64,000 nt of DNA, from NCBI GenBank assembly GCA_008973525.1, contig WACJ01000055.1:868001-932000 (forward strand), written 5' to 3'. This stretch comes from Stenopsyche tienmushanensis. Lineage: Eukaryota; Arthropoda; Insecta; Trichoptera; Stenopsychidae. Made by a program: the position numbers and the translations under genes. Positions 33,705 through 43,900 of the stretch are shown in pieces. The notes beneath the pieces were generated by a model. The model ran no database searches, was not told where the DNA came from, and saw nothing but the letters and a program-made list of their open reading frames with translations. Position 1 is the stretch's first letter, and each line of letters begins with the position of its first letter.

Positions 33705-34143
33705 GAGACATAATCAATTGTAAATAGTCACTGTTGATAGCATACGAAACCACGTCATTTTTTTACAAAAACAATACACAAGAAATCTATTCATTTGCTT
33801 CTGCTCTAGAAGGAAATGATAATCGGACAAAGACTCATTCAACAAGCAGCGACGAACAGGAAGCAATTAAATAAATAAACACTGTCGATAGCACACAATA
33901 TTCGTTAATTTCTTTGCGTAAACAAATAACAAATTTGAAATCGAGATCATTATTAGTCGATAAATTTGGGTTAACGATCTATACAATTGTGCGATGTATG
34001 CGGGGAAGCTCTCCGTTTCTGTCTCCCAAACTGCGCTGCGTTATCTATCTGTTTCTGTCTGTCTCCGAGCTCAATGTACAAGAGTGCTCTTTCTGAATAG
34101 TGGAAAGGAGGTCCCAGGCCCTGGGACATTACTCCTTTATGGG
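33705..34143 (-). mobile_element. piggyBac-like MITE, copy 1 (5' end present)
   Basis: The minus-strand end reads CCCATAAAGGAGTAATGTCC and is preceded by TTAA (34144-34147). It continues with the CCCAGG-CCTGGG palindrome and the GAGCTCGGAGACAGACAGAA block shared with the full copy at 62313-62806. The far end is lost (similarity fades near 33712). Confidence 0.75.
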
Positions 34144-34147
34144 TTAA

Positions 34148-34587
34148 TGTCACAATACAAGTATAGTTCGATAAAGCTTTGTCAATGTAAAAAACGCAAA
34201 AGTGTTATTCTGGATAGCCTAAATCGTAATGAATCTTTTTGTAAGTTGACAAGTGAGTACAGCGTAGGACGATTCACAATTTATGATAAAAAAAGAAAGC
34301 GCAAAAACATTTAAAAGTTCGTCTCCACCATTGATTGTGGGCCAGAGGCAAACTTTCAATAAAGCTTAACACTCAGAGGTAGTGGAAGCTTTATATATGT
34401 GTTTTTTTTTTATTTTAGGAAAGAAGCAGGCACACACCTATTTGTGGATCCATATTGACCATGAAAGCAATTTTTTTTACAAGGAGATAACAAAAAAGAA
34501 GACTCTGTAGCTAGCAATGGATCACCAGGATGCTTCAAAAATCGTCATGGAATACGTTTGATAATAGTAATAGGTTTTTATTTTTTA
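34148..34587. other. gene-free interval
   Basis: No coding similarity or shared repeat. A T-run at 34403-34411 and AT-rich composition only. Confidence 0.4.
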
Positions 34588-35211
34588 TTGGGTTGGAAAC
34601 TATGAAACGGGCGTTAAATAAAAAGGGCTATTTTTCACATTATTTATAATATTCAATTAAAATAACTTCTATTAGCGAGATTATATAATTACTTAAAAGG
34701 TAAAAAAAATGTTGGTGAAATATCTGGTGAATATGGAAGATGTGGTAAAATTACATTGTTCTGATTGAGCAATGCTGGTTGTTTTTTAATAAGTTTCTTA
34801 TGCATGACATCAATTTCACGGCAATAGGACTCCGCTGTTATAATTTTACTTGGTTGTAGGAATAATGGATCATTCCTTTGGCAATCTATCATATGGTATA
34901 CATAATCTTTTCTGATTAAATAGATATTTTTCGGAACAAATATCGAGCATTTTTGTCATTAGTGGATCCATCTCCGAATGCGTGATAAATGTTTGTCGAA
35001 GTTTGAGTTGCACTATGATTCAATTTAAACGCGTAACAAGAAAGTAGATGTAAATCGCGTTTCGCATTTTGTTTCCTTCTGATTTTTGAGAAAAATTAAA
35101 TTAAAATTGGGCACAAACACAAATTTTTTTTACACACTTTACAATTAACCTCACTCAATCGCAGTTGAACACAGATCTAGCCTAACGCCCGTTTCATAGT
35201 TTCCAATCTGA
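34588..35211 (-). mobile_element. second mariner-type element, internally deleted
   Basis: The termini TTGGGTTGGAAACTATGAAA and, on the minus strand, TCAGATTGGAAACTATGAAA both continue CGGGCGTTA and are bordered by TA on each side (34586-34587, 35212-35213). At 624 bp it is about half of a full mariner. These inverted repeats differ from those of the mariners at 16.0 and 37.9 kb, so it is a different subfamily. Confidence 0.85.
34689..34892 (-). pseudogene. mariner transposase remnant lacking the second catalytic Asp block
   Basis: The 67-codon frame reads PSKIITAESYCREIDVMHKK, LIKKQPALLNQNNVILP and then PYSPDISPTFFLPF. In related enzymes NNVIL is followed by LHDNARPH with the second Asp of the DDD triad and about 20 more residues before LPHPPYSPDL. 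Here those residues are cleanly missing, so the frame jumps from one conserved block to the other. The third Asp (SPD) is kept. It cannot be active. Confidence 0.75.
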
Positions 35212-35328
35212 TATAACTGAATTGTGTTTTTGATGTTAATTCTATAATATGAAACCTTGTTTTGTCTATGTATAGTTCATAATATTTAAATTTTTTTTGG
35301 ATTACAAGTACTCTATAGTCCGATAAAG

Positions 35329-35378
35329 TGAACAATCCGACATCAAACCTTTGTCGGATTACCGCGGGTCTACTGTAA
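35329..35378 (-). mobile_element. pogo/Tigger-type terminal fragment
   Basis: On the minus strand the piece reads CAGTAGACCCGCGGTAATCC then GACAAAGG and TCGGACTATAGAGTAC. CAGTAGACYC..GGTAATCCG is a typical Tigger-like inverted repeat. No opposite end was found nearby. It lies within a 121-codon minus frame (35177-35542), whose upstream half has no recognised motif. Confidence 0.45.
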
Positions 35379-36229
35379 CGTTTATTTGTAGTATAAAAAA
35401 TATGTCTGATAAGATTGTTACGTTGCGCTGGTGTCATATTATAAAAACTGGAATGGATTTGGTTCCCTTTGATATATTTCAAAAACAGTTGAAGTAGGGT
35501 TGTTCGATGGCTATTTTGGTTCGAGAAGTCCTTTATAAGCAAAATGCTTTAAGAAGTCTGGCATAAATAAATAAGGAGGGTTGTAAAGAAGTCAGAGATG
35601 CATAGAGCTCGCACAACCCTGTGAATAGGTCCGAATGCATCTGACGGGCATGCGTATTGTATGTATCTGAAGCTCAAACCTGTTTACTGGTCTGGAGTAG
35701 GGGTGTGGGAGTAGGGAGGGGGGACGGGCGCTCGAGTGGGGGCCCACACAGGACAACTGTCAGATCGGCCCGCGCCTTTTGCAAGGGAGGGCGCCTTGTC
35801 GCGCGCGATCCCTCTCTCTAAACATCGCGAACTCTCCCAACTATCATCTGCAACTTTTCACGAAGAACCCCAGCTATCAACTACTTCCAAAAAATCAAGT
35901 GAATTTAAAAACAAAAATAAATAAAAAAACATCACTAAAATAACTTAAATAATAATCACCATATGATGATTCGCGACCACGTGATAATGTGTGCTATTTT
36001 GATAAACATTCAATTCAAATTGTGATATTTAACAAACGACATCAATGATAATAAGTGATGCGGACAATAATTTATTTATCACATCGAGAATTCACTTCAG
36101 TGTTATTATTTTTGCTGTTGAACGCCAACTGATCACTTATTATTATTTTTATCGGATGTCTTGATACATCTTTATTTGCGATCGCAAAAATTAAATTCGC
36201 GCTGTTCTCGACTTATTCCGAACAATAGG
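35379..36229. other. gene-free interval with a GC-rich patch
   Basis: 35690-35830 is G-rich then C-rich (GGGAGTAGGGAGGGGGGACG and similar) and stands out from its surroundings. It has a 62-codon frame (35736-35924) without motifs. It could be a promoter-like island or old LTR. I cannot assign it. Confidence 0.35.
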
Positions 36230-36850
36230 GCGCGCTTATTGCGTTTAATTTAAATCCATTGTGATCATATTTATCATTCCGGATTCTTATTTGAGTTGGG
36301 ATGCATATCAACATGATAAGTTATCAAATGCATCGCTAAAGTGATTACGCGCGTTGTCATATTGTAAATTCACGCGGATGTAAATGTAATGCAATTATTT
36401 CAAAGTGCATTAATTTGCATCGAGTTTTGAGCGCGCCCTGTTGATTGTTCGATTTGTATTCATTTGGCATAATTTTGTAACATTTTTGCAGTGTGTGACG
36501 CTTCGATGAGACGAATGTAAAGATATTCCGCATGTAGATACTGAGAATTCCCGAGCAAGTATTTGCACTTGAAACAGGGGACCGGCGGTGCATGTGTGCG
36601 ACATTTTTTGCCATCCCTTACGTACCTGCCAGGGGTCTCATTGTGACCGCCCTCGAACGCAGTCCGGTACATTTGTGCTTTCGTGACATTCTGCTGGCAC
36701 TCGTTCGTGCCCACTGTGCCATTAGAGCGATTTTGACGGATTATATCGCATTTTGAATGCAACGTACATGCAAGTGCGCCATTAGTGTTCGATGTTGCAC
36801 AACGACGATATGTCCATCAGTGTTCAGTGATTCGAACGAGAATATAGCTT
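36230..36850. promoter_or_regulatory. candidate conserved non-coding / exon-containing island
   Basis: This is non-repetitive, less AT-rich DNA. On the minus strand a frame of 100 codons (36460-36762) includes the short block GTNECQQNVTKAQMYRTAF followed by EGGHNETPG, two N-glycosylation sequons, and then CAG/GTACGTAAG, a near-perfect splice donor at 36626/36625. The region's function is inferred only from composition and these signals. Confidence 0.3.
36626..36713 (-). CDS. possible single host exon (unidentified product)
   Basis: The 88-nt open segment ends with CCTGGCAG/GTACGTAAG. Its upstream border could be a weak acceptor (GGCACAG/TGGG). In frame it encodes GTNECQQNVTKAQMYRTAFE then GGHNETPG. 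I do not recognise the family; the NVT and NET sequons would suit an extracellular segment. It is too short to exclude chance. Confidence 0.2.
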
Positions 36851-37855
36851 CGTATTGCATTTGAATATACATAATATAACAAGAGAGCGTATTCTCGTCC
36901 TGTGTGTGTTAAAAGAAAAAAAAGTTCCACAACAGTCGTTATATAAAAAGGATTCTTCTGCAGCCGATTTAAGCTATCCCGAATGGGATACTTTTCTTTC
37001 ATATAAGGTATGTTTGGATCCCATATTTTTAGAATTCAAATTTATGACGCAAAAGTCTCGCGGTTCGGCAAATATATTTTTCATTTCTATGGGCTCTTGG
37101 CGAAAGTTTCCCAAAGAACTTTCCAGAGTTGGGCTTTCTGATTCTGCGCATACAGAGAATGAAACGACGATCGCATAACTTTATTACGGTGTGTTGTGAA
37201 GCGAACTCTTCAAATATGTATATATGTAATATAAATTAGATTTAATTTATATTGTGAACTATATTCCGTACAAGTTATATTTCCACATTTGTACCAGCTG
37301 TCATTCACTAACAGAATAGTTCTGCATCTTTTCAATAATTTGCTAATAGATAATTCCAGATTCCAAAGGATATCATATATTTATCGATAGATTTTATATA
37401 AATCCGACATTGGCTAAAGAAATGTCAAAAAAATGTATCTCACCAGTACAAAAATGATAAATAGAAAAGGTTTACCTAGAGATATTAAAAAACCTAAATT
37501 GGTAATTGGGAGTGAAATAGCATTTAGAAAGAATAAAAACATTGGTATTAGCCTGGCGCGATAAACGAATTGTCACAATGTTAAGTAAAAAGTTACTAAC
37601 AACCTCACAAACTATGAGTAGAAGACCGAGGAGATCAAGACAAGAGATTTACCGAAAATAATCCAACTACAACTACTAAGCCTAATTTTTAGGGTGGATA
37701 CCGTTGACTAATTAACCACATAGTTGCAATAATTAGTATTATACTAAACTTAATCATAGAAAAATCACTAAAAATCGCTCGAGTCCAAAATGTATAAAAT
37801 CTTACACATCAACACTCGAAAACCGTTGAAAATGCACAGAAATCTTATTAAAATA
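36851..37855. other. gene-free interval
   Basis: A 107-codon plus frame (36855-37178) is the longest, without recognised motif. The remainder is AT-rich with no shared repeat. Confidence 0.35.
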
Positions 37856-38785
37856 TTAGGTTGTCCCATAAGTTTCTTTCGTTTTCATATTATGAAAAAA
37901 ATAAACAATAATTTGTATTACATCAACATTTATTGAATAATATATGATCCATTCTATTCTATTACCTTTTTCCATCTCTCCAAAAGGTTCATAATGCCTT
38001 CTTGCCAAAATTTCGCAGATATCTTGGCAAAATATTGAGCAAATTATTATATATCAAGGTACATTTTTATATCATTTTTTGAATTAAAATTTTTACCACG
38101 TAAAGAAAGAAATAAATAATAATCTGAAGGAGGCAATGTCCGGAGAGTATGGAGGATGAGGTAAAACATCCCAGTCAAATGATAATAATTTATTTCTGAC
38201 GAGCAAAGACACATGAGGCCTGGCGTTATCGTGATGAAAAACAACGCTTCGTCTGTTCGCTAATTCTGGCCGTTTTCTGGCAATTGCATTCTTTGTATTG
38301 TCTAATTGGAAACAATATTTTGTTGAATTGATCGTTTTACCTTGCTGAAGTAGCTCATAATAAACTACCCCCTTCCAGTCCCACCAAATGCATAGCAAAG
38401 CTTCTTTTGGATGTAGGCCAGATTTAGCTACAATTAAAGATTCTGTACCATTGATCCAAGACCGTTTACGTTGGATATTTTCATAGGAGTATCCAACTTT
38501 CATCTCCAGTGATAAGTCTCTTCAAAAAAGGTTGGCTATTATGTCGTTGGAGAAGAAGATCGCATTTTGAAATACGCTAAAGTTTATTTGAGTCAGTCAG
38601 TTCATGAGGAAGCCACACATCTGAACGATTGATGTAGCCCAATTTTGTCAGATGATTATGGACGGATGTTCGTGGAATTTCTAACTTGTTAGCTATTTCG
38701 CAAACAGTATATCGCGGGTTTTCTTCAACCATGGCTATGATTAGATCTGTGTTCATTTGCGAAAGAAACTTATGAGACAACCTAA
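37856..38785 (-). mobile_element. third mariner element with intact inverted repeats
   Basis: The left end is TTAGGTTGTCCCATAAGTTT and the right end, on the minus strand, is TTAGGTTGTCTCATAAGTTT; both continue CTTTCG. TA duplications sit at 37854-37855 and 38786-38787. The length of 930 bp is about 350 bp short of a full mariner, and most of the missing DNA is from the N-terminal half of the gene. The coding remnants and ends match the mellifera-like group of mariners. Confidence 0.92.
38047..38757 (-). pseudogene. mariner transposase, deleted and frameshifted
   Basis: N-terminal piece at 38577-38757: MNTDLIIAMVEENPRYTVCE then IANKLEIPRTSVHNHLTKLG, a helix-turn-helix that binds the inverted repeats. 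The catalytic piece at 38093-38503 reads KRSWINGTESLIVAKSGLHP, LCIWWDWKGVVYYELLQQG (first Asp in WWD), RPELANRRSVVFHHDNARPH (second Asp in HDN) and PHPPYSPDIA (third Asp in SPD). After a frameshift the second frame resumes with PSDYYLFLSLRGKNFNSKND. The link between the two N-terminal parts and the first HTH is deleted. All three catalytic Asp codons are still present, but the protein is broken. Confidence 0.92.
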
Positions 38786-38787
38786 TA

Positions 38788-41706
38788 TTATCAGATAAAT
38801 GATATGCTATGCAATGAAACTGCATTGATAATTCATACTCAATTACAAAATATAGATTTTAATTGATATATTGCTATGGAAAGATTACATAAGTTTTCTC
38901 TATAAAAATGATATATAATAAATGGCTAAAATATTTTAAACCTGATTTTTTAAAGTCCATATTGCTTACATTTTCAAAATCAACAAACACATTGAATTGT
39001 AAATTGATCAATGCTTAAAACGTTGGATATGATTAAGAATTTTCTTTGGAGATTTTAAGTTTGATCATCGTAAAATAGTTTAATCCAGATTTATTGATCC
39101 TGAAAATTTAAATTCTAAGACTTTCAGATGAATAATTACATCAATGCCATAAATATAATTTAAAATAATGATGATGTAGTAGTTTGCTCATGTAAAATTG
39201 CTTTTTAGATAGATCACGTTCCTCAGCAATGACCACTCAGTAAATGATAAATATCGAATTTCCAAGCCATATTTGTCACACTGGCATTTCGACTAAATCA
39301 GAGATATTCGACATAAACATGCTAATACACAGACTGCACAAACAAACCGCATTGTGATGTGGGGGGCGAATTCTAAAAGTCGGACTCTATTACTCGAGGA
39401 ATGTAACAATTGAATATAAACCAATAATCAGACCCTATTGGGAGGATCACCCCACCAATTAAGGTACCCTTTGATATGCTCCAAAGACCTATTATGAACG
39501 AAACGACCTCCAAACTTTATATTCTTTTCGAATGGCGAAAGCCAACGACGTTAAAACTGGGGCGTTTTAAATGCTTTCGGTTAACATTTAAGAGTCTCGT
39601 AAAAGTGAAGGCAATTATACCTAAGTGGAAAATTAATATTCGCTTCCCTCGTTTTACATAATGAATTACTTTTATATGACTTCCAATTGGACAGTTTTAT
39701 TGATTCCCATTCTCTTCCGAGCCGCTGGAAATGTAAGGGCCCTGATTTATTTTAGACGATTCGAACATCAATCGCTCCAATCGATCATATAAACTTTTTT
39801 CTTAAGGCCTATCGTATCATCCAATTTGTCATTCCGTGCTTCGATTACTATTACATTGAACTTTGAGACTGGAGGCTGTCTATTTGAATTTTTATCTAAG
39901 AGCGAGTGGTACGCGAGAGTGCTCATAGAGATTCCCAATCACAATGAAAAAAGTCGTGTCGAACCCTTATATTTTTATCAACGAATCGTCTTAAGGCGAG
40001 GTCTTCCTAAAAAATTTAGGAAAGACCATCCATCAACTATTATAATACCATTTACTTGAATATCTTGATTCATTTGACAAAACGTTGGTACTGATAGTGA
40101 TCGATTTTTCCAAGCTTGGAATATAACTAAACGTTGGCATAGCAGTTAAGATATAGAATAATTTTGAAAGATCAATATTTACGATCGATGACCTCAATAT
40201 ATCCAATTATTTGAATCATTAAATATTGTGATAATTAAATCGACCAAGTATGTTTGTGAAGGAATATTGTACAACAATAATCAAAAATCAAAAAATCCTC
40301 TTCTAAAAAAATTCTGTTTAAATAATGATATCCTCATTTAGGGTAATGAACACATGAACATTTTTTATCCCAAGATAAAATTTATATAGAGTTCACCTAT
40401 GTCCGATAACTGACATTGCGCATTAAAGTGAAAAAAATAATGAATGTTCATAAATTCAAGCAAAAAATCGGTCAAAATATATTAAATATTATTCATCTTG
40501 TAAACATTATTTGGTTAGAAAATAACTATAATTTCACCTTATCAGGTGTCTGGATCAACCTCAAATGTTCAGGCTGTTTTCGATTATTTTTATTTAGCAT
40601 GTATTAAATTAATTTATTGAGCACCAAATAATGATAAGCACATTATATTTTATTAAAATGTCATTTTTTAGGGGTGACTTTTCTGAACGGCCAAAGGTCA
40701 CCTTGGTTCGTTTACCATCTCTTAATATCGCTTATTATTATATCCAACACTACCATAAGATATCTTATCCAGAAATCTTACACGAGATATCAATTGTATC
40801 CATTTTACAGTTGAAGAAAAATATAACAGATTTAAGATAGCCTGTTTCTTATTTCTTTGTCTTTAACAGACAGGGAATTCTTAATTCGTTTAACATTTCC
40901 TCTTCCCAATTTCGTATTTTTCAATTGTATTAAAACTTCTATGTATTTATTTGATATTATATTTGTTCAACATTAATTAAAAATATTATATACCAAAATA
41001 TTTCCAATGCGTGTTAAGGGTATCTTTAACGTCCATCCGCGGTTTTCATTGATACTAATTTAGTTCAAACGGAAATTTGATATCGAGATAGCGTTTGTAG
41101 AAAATTGAATTCGTCAATCCTTAATAAAGGACTTTATTTTAAAATTATTATAAATCAAATTTTGATACATGAATGCCGAAACTATCCCTCAGCACCCACA
41201 CCTTTTAAAAATAAAATATACCAAGACTATAGTATTTGGATCGAGCATTTCAATTTAGATGATTCTTTGCAAATTCTAACAAGCATTTATAATAAATTTT
41301 CTCATGTTTACACTGGGTGTTTTACTTTTAAAATCGTCATCAATTATTAATACTCATCTCACCTTATGAAGAAATAGATAAATCTTCTGTTTTTAAGTAA
41401 GTTGCATTGATACTCCTGCGAAAAAAATTGTAAATTTGGTGTCAACCAGTTTTTATAAAGTTCTCCAAAAGCAAACTGACTGCAAAATTAGTGTTAAAAA
41501 TGGCTTACTTTTAGATATCCTTAATATATTAGATTTTGATTTTAACACATTCAAGGCTGCTGTGTTTTGCATGATCTGAGTTAAAAATAAATTTAAAAAA
41601 ACACAGGAAGAATCTGATACTCACATGTGTTATGGGATGAAAAGAACTATTTTTTTATATTTTTAATAATTAATATCATAATTTTTTCCATCGCTAAACT
41701 ATAGAT
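38788..41706. other. gene-free interval
   Basis: No family recognised. 39180-40080 is somewhat less AT-rich; its frames (61 codons at 39476-39661, 77 codons at 39826-40059) have no motif. No shared repeats were seen. Confidence 0.4.
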
Positions 41707-43034
41707 CAGTAGAACCTTGATTATCCGGAATAATTGGGTATGAAAGTAGTCCAGATAACGAAAATTCGGATAATCGAAAATAATCATAATTTACAGGGAA
41801 TGTATGAATAATTTTTATTTGTCCTGATTTACATATATATACACATATTATAAAATATTTTTTATTTAAAAAAATCAATAATCGATTTTGGCTTTAAGCT
41901 AGCTCTTCTTTTAAAAGCTGCAAATCGCGAATTCTCTTAATATGTATAAGTTGTCCTGAATTACACTCTCATTCAGCTTCAGATTGTGTAGGAACAATAT
42001 TTACCCTCTCGCAAATCTCTTCTTCGTCTTTTCGATCTTGTTTTTCTGAGACAGATATTTCTTTATTTCCTCCTCATTAAAAATTTGGAATCCAGGATCG
42101 TTTGCATCTCCATTTAACCCCTCGGTTACATTTTATTCGACACATTCAGCATATATAGAAAATTGTGCTATTGCTTTCGCAATGAATCCTGTATCTGATT
42201 CTACCGCGTTATTGGAACTTAATAAAGGTCTTTTCAAAAATTTATTTTATGATTTTGTCTAAGTTTACACATCCAAAGAATTACAAACTATCTGCCGCGA
42301 TGTAGCAACAATCTTTTAAATTTATTTTGTTTTGAAAGCTTATAACTCTTTCTTTAGAATCATCAAAGCATCTGATTTCTATGTAAACGTTTGAATGTTT
42401 CGATTACACCCTGATCAATCGGTTGAATGTGGAAGAAATTTTATCGTCAACTTTTCATCTATCTGGTTTAAACTTTCTATAGATGGGTGGGACGGTGCAT
42501 TGTCTAGTAATAATAGTGTTTTTCCCTCTTTTATCTATGCAGTTTTGATATTTTTTCACTTCTGATATGAACTGTTTTTCATACTATCGCTTAAAAACTT
42601 CACCATTCATCCAGGCTTTTTCTGATGATCATATTCAATCGAAAGACGTTATGATATTTTTAAAATATCTAGCGTTCTTTGATTTTTCAATGACAAGCAG
42701 TGGCAGTCTGTGTCTGCCTGCTACATTTGCATACAACATTATAGTGACAGTTTTATATACAGTCTTGATACTAAATATTTATTAGGTAGTTTTTTTCAAA
42801 TTTAAGTCGTTCAAATCCTTCCTTCTCCACAAATAGCTTCAATATATGTCAGCAGAAAACTTTTCCCCATGAATTTCTAGTTCCCTGATATCATGTAGTT
42901 CTTCGTAGTAAACTTAGTAATACGCAATCCATCACGTACGTGAGCAAAAGTGGACACAATGGTCCATGTGCAAATCAGCAAATTATAATATTTTTGTTTT
43001 ATTTTGAACCATCCGGATAATCGAGATTCTACTG
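41707..43034 (-). mobile_element. Tigger/pogo-type element
   Basis: The left end CAGTAGAACCTTGATTATCC and the right end, on the minus strand, CAGTAGAATCTCGATTATCC are inverted repeats that continue GGA. They are the canonical form for Tigger-like elements. TA follows the right end at 43035-43036; the left flank is AT, so one side of the duplication has changed. A secondary inner copy of the GGATAATCG motif lies at 41768-41777. The length is 1328 bp. Confidence 0.88.
42355..42772 (-). pseudogene. Tigger/pogo DDE transposase remnant
   Basis: Minus-strand reading, with frame changes: VTIMLYANVAGRHRLPLLVI, EKSKNARYFKNI, KAWMNGEVFKR followed by a stop (W expected), KTLLLLDNAPSHPSIESLN and FHIQPIDQGVIETFKRLHRN. 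The blocks LLLLDNAPSHP (second catalytic Asp) and IQP.DQGVI (third Asp) in this order define the DDE_1 domain of Tigger/pogo and of the host genes derived from it, such as jerky. At least two frameshifts and several stops show decay. A related domesticated gene is unlikely because of the terminal repeats and breaks. Confidence 0.88.
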
Positions 43035-43079
43035 TATTTAAATTGTTTGTGTGCTTTTATTGATGGAATTTTTTTAAAT

Positions 43080-43900
43080 GAACAATAGAGCCTAAGATCC
43101 TGGATGAACACGGACTGATTTTAATCGGACTTTATTGGCGTATCATATAATGCATGAGCCGAGCCTTGTATCGGAATTCCACGCGAGGGGCGAATAATAA
43201 GGGTTGGGGCTGACTGACCATCGTCTACAAGGAGGAGCAGATTACTTCCGATTTCATCCGGCACATTAGGCTTTTTTCGGGTTGGAATTTGGTTAATAGT
43301 GGCGCTGGCCGTGGTCATTTGTAAGTCGGTACGGTTAATTAATTAGTGGCTCACAATGTAACATTACATTAATTTGGTAATAAATGGGGCCCGCCGCACG
43401 GCTAGGCCCGCACTCACGCTAACAGCGGGGCGCAAACTTTTTACGCTTTAATTAATTAATACGTATTTCTGTGATCATTAATCTGTTAAACGGGCGTAAA
43501 CATCATCCATCATCGAGTTGCTCACCTCAACTGTCCGCGAGTCTGCAGCGAGCCATCTGAAGGTTTCCTCGGGCGTCTTCTTCCAGGATCACCAATTGCG
43601 TCACATTTTTCCGAAGCCACCCCCTCTTGTTCAGTACGCCCGACCAGCTCCATCCAACCTTCGCACGCTTTGCTCAGCCACTGCTATTAAGAGCTTAATC
43701 AAGTACACAACCCGTTGTTTTCCTTCGTACGTGTTACTATACAATATGAGGCAGGCAATTTCCCTATATAAATTTGCTTACGTGTTGTGTCTAACGTCAT
43801 CATTCTCTTTTATGTCCATACAAAGTTTGGAATGGAATAAGGCAAGCGATGGTTCAAGACAAACAAACACACATAACCTGTGACCTGCGGACCGACACCC
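43080..43900. promoter_or_regulatory. candidate conserved regulatory island with homeodomain cores
   Basis: A non-repetitive, moderately GC-rich block with TTAATTAATTAG (43334-43345), TTTAATTAATTAATACG (43446-43462), ACTTTATTGGCG (43129-43140) and a CCCGCCGCACGGC patch. A 121-codon plus frame (43518-43883) has no domain. Dense TAATTA cores in unique DNA suggest enhancers, but this needs cross-species alignment. Confidence 0.3.

Noticed and set aside
35177..35542. 121-codon minus frame as a protein gene
   Set aside because: A pogo-type inverted repeat end runs through it and no domain is visible; probably a chance frame.
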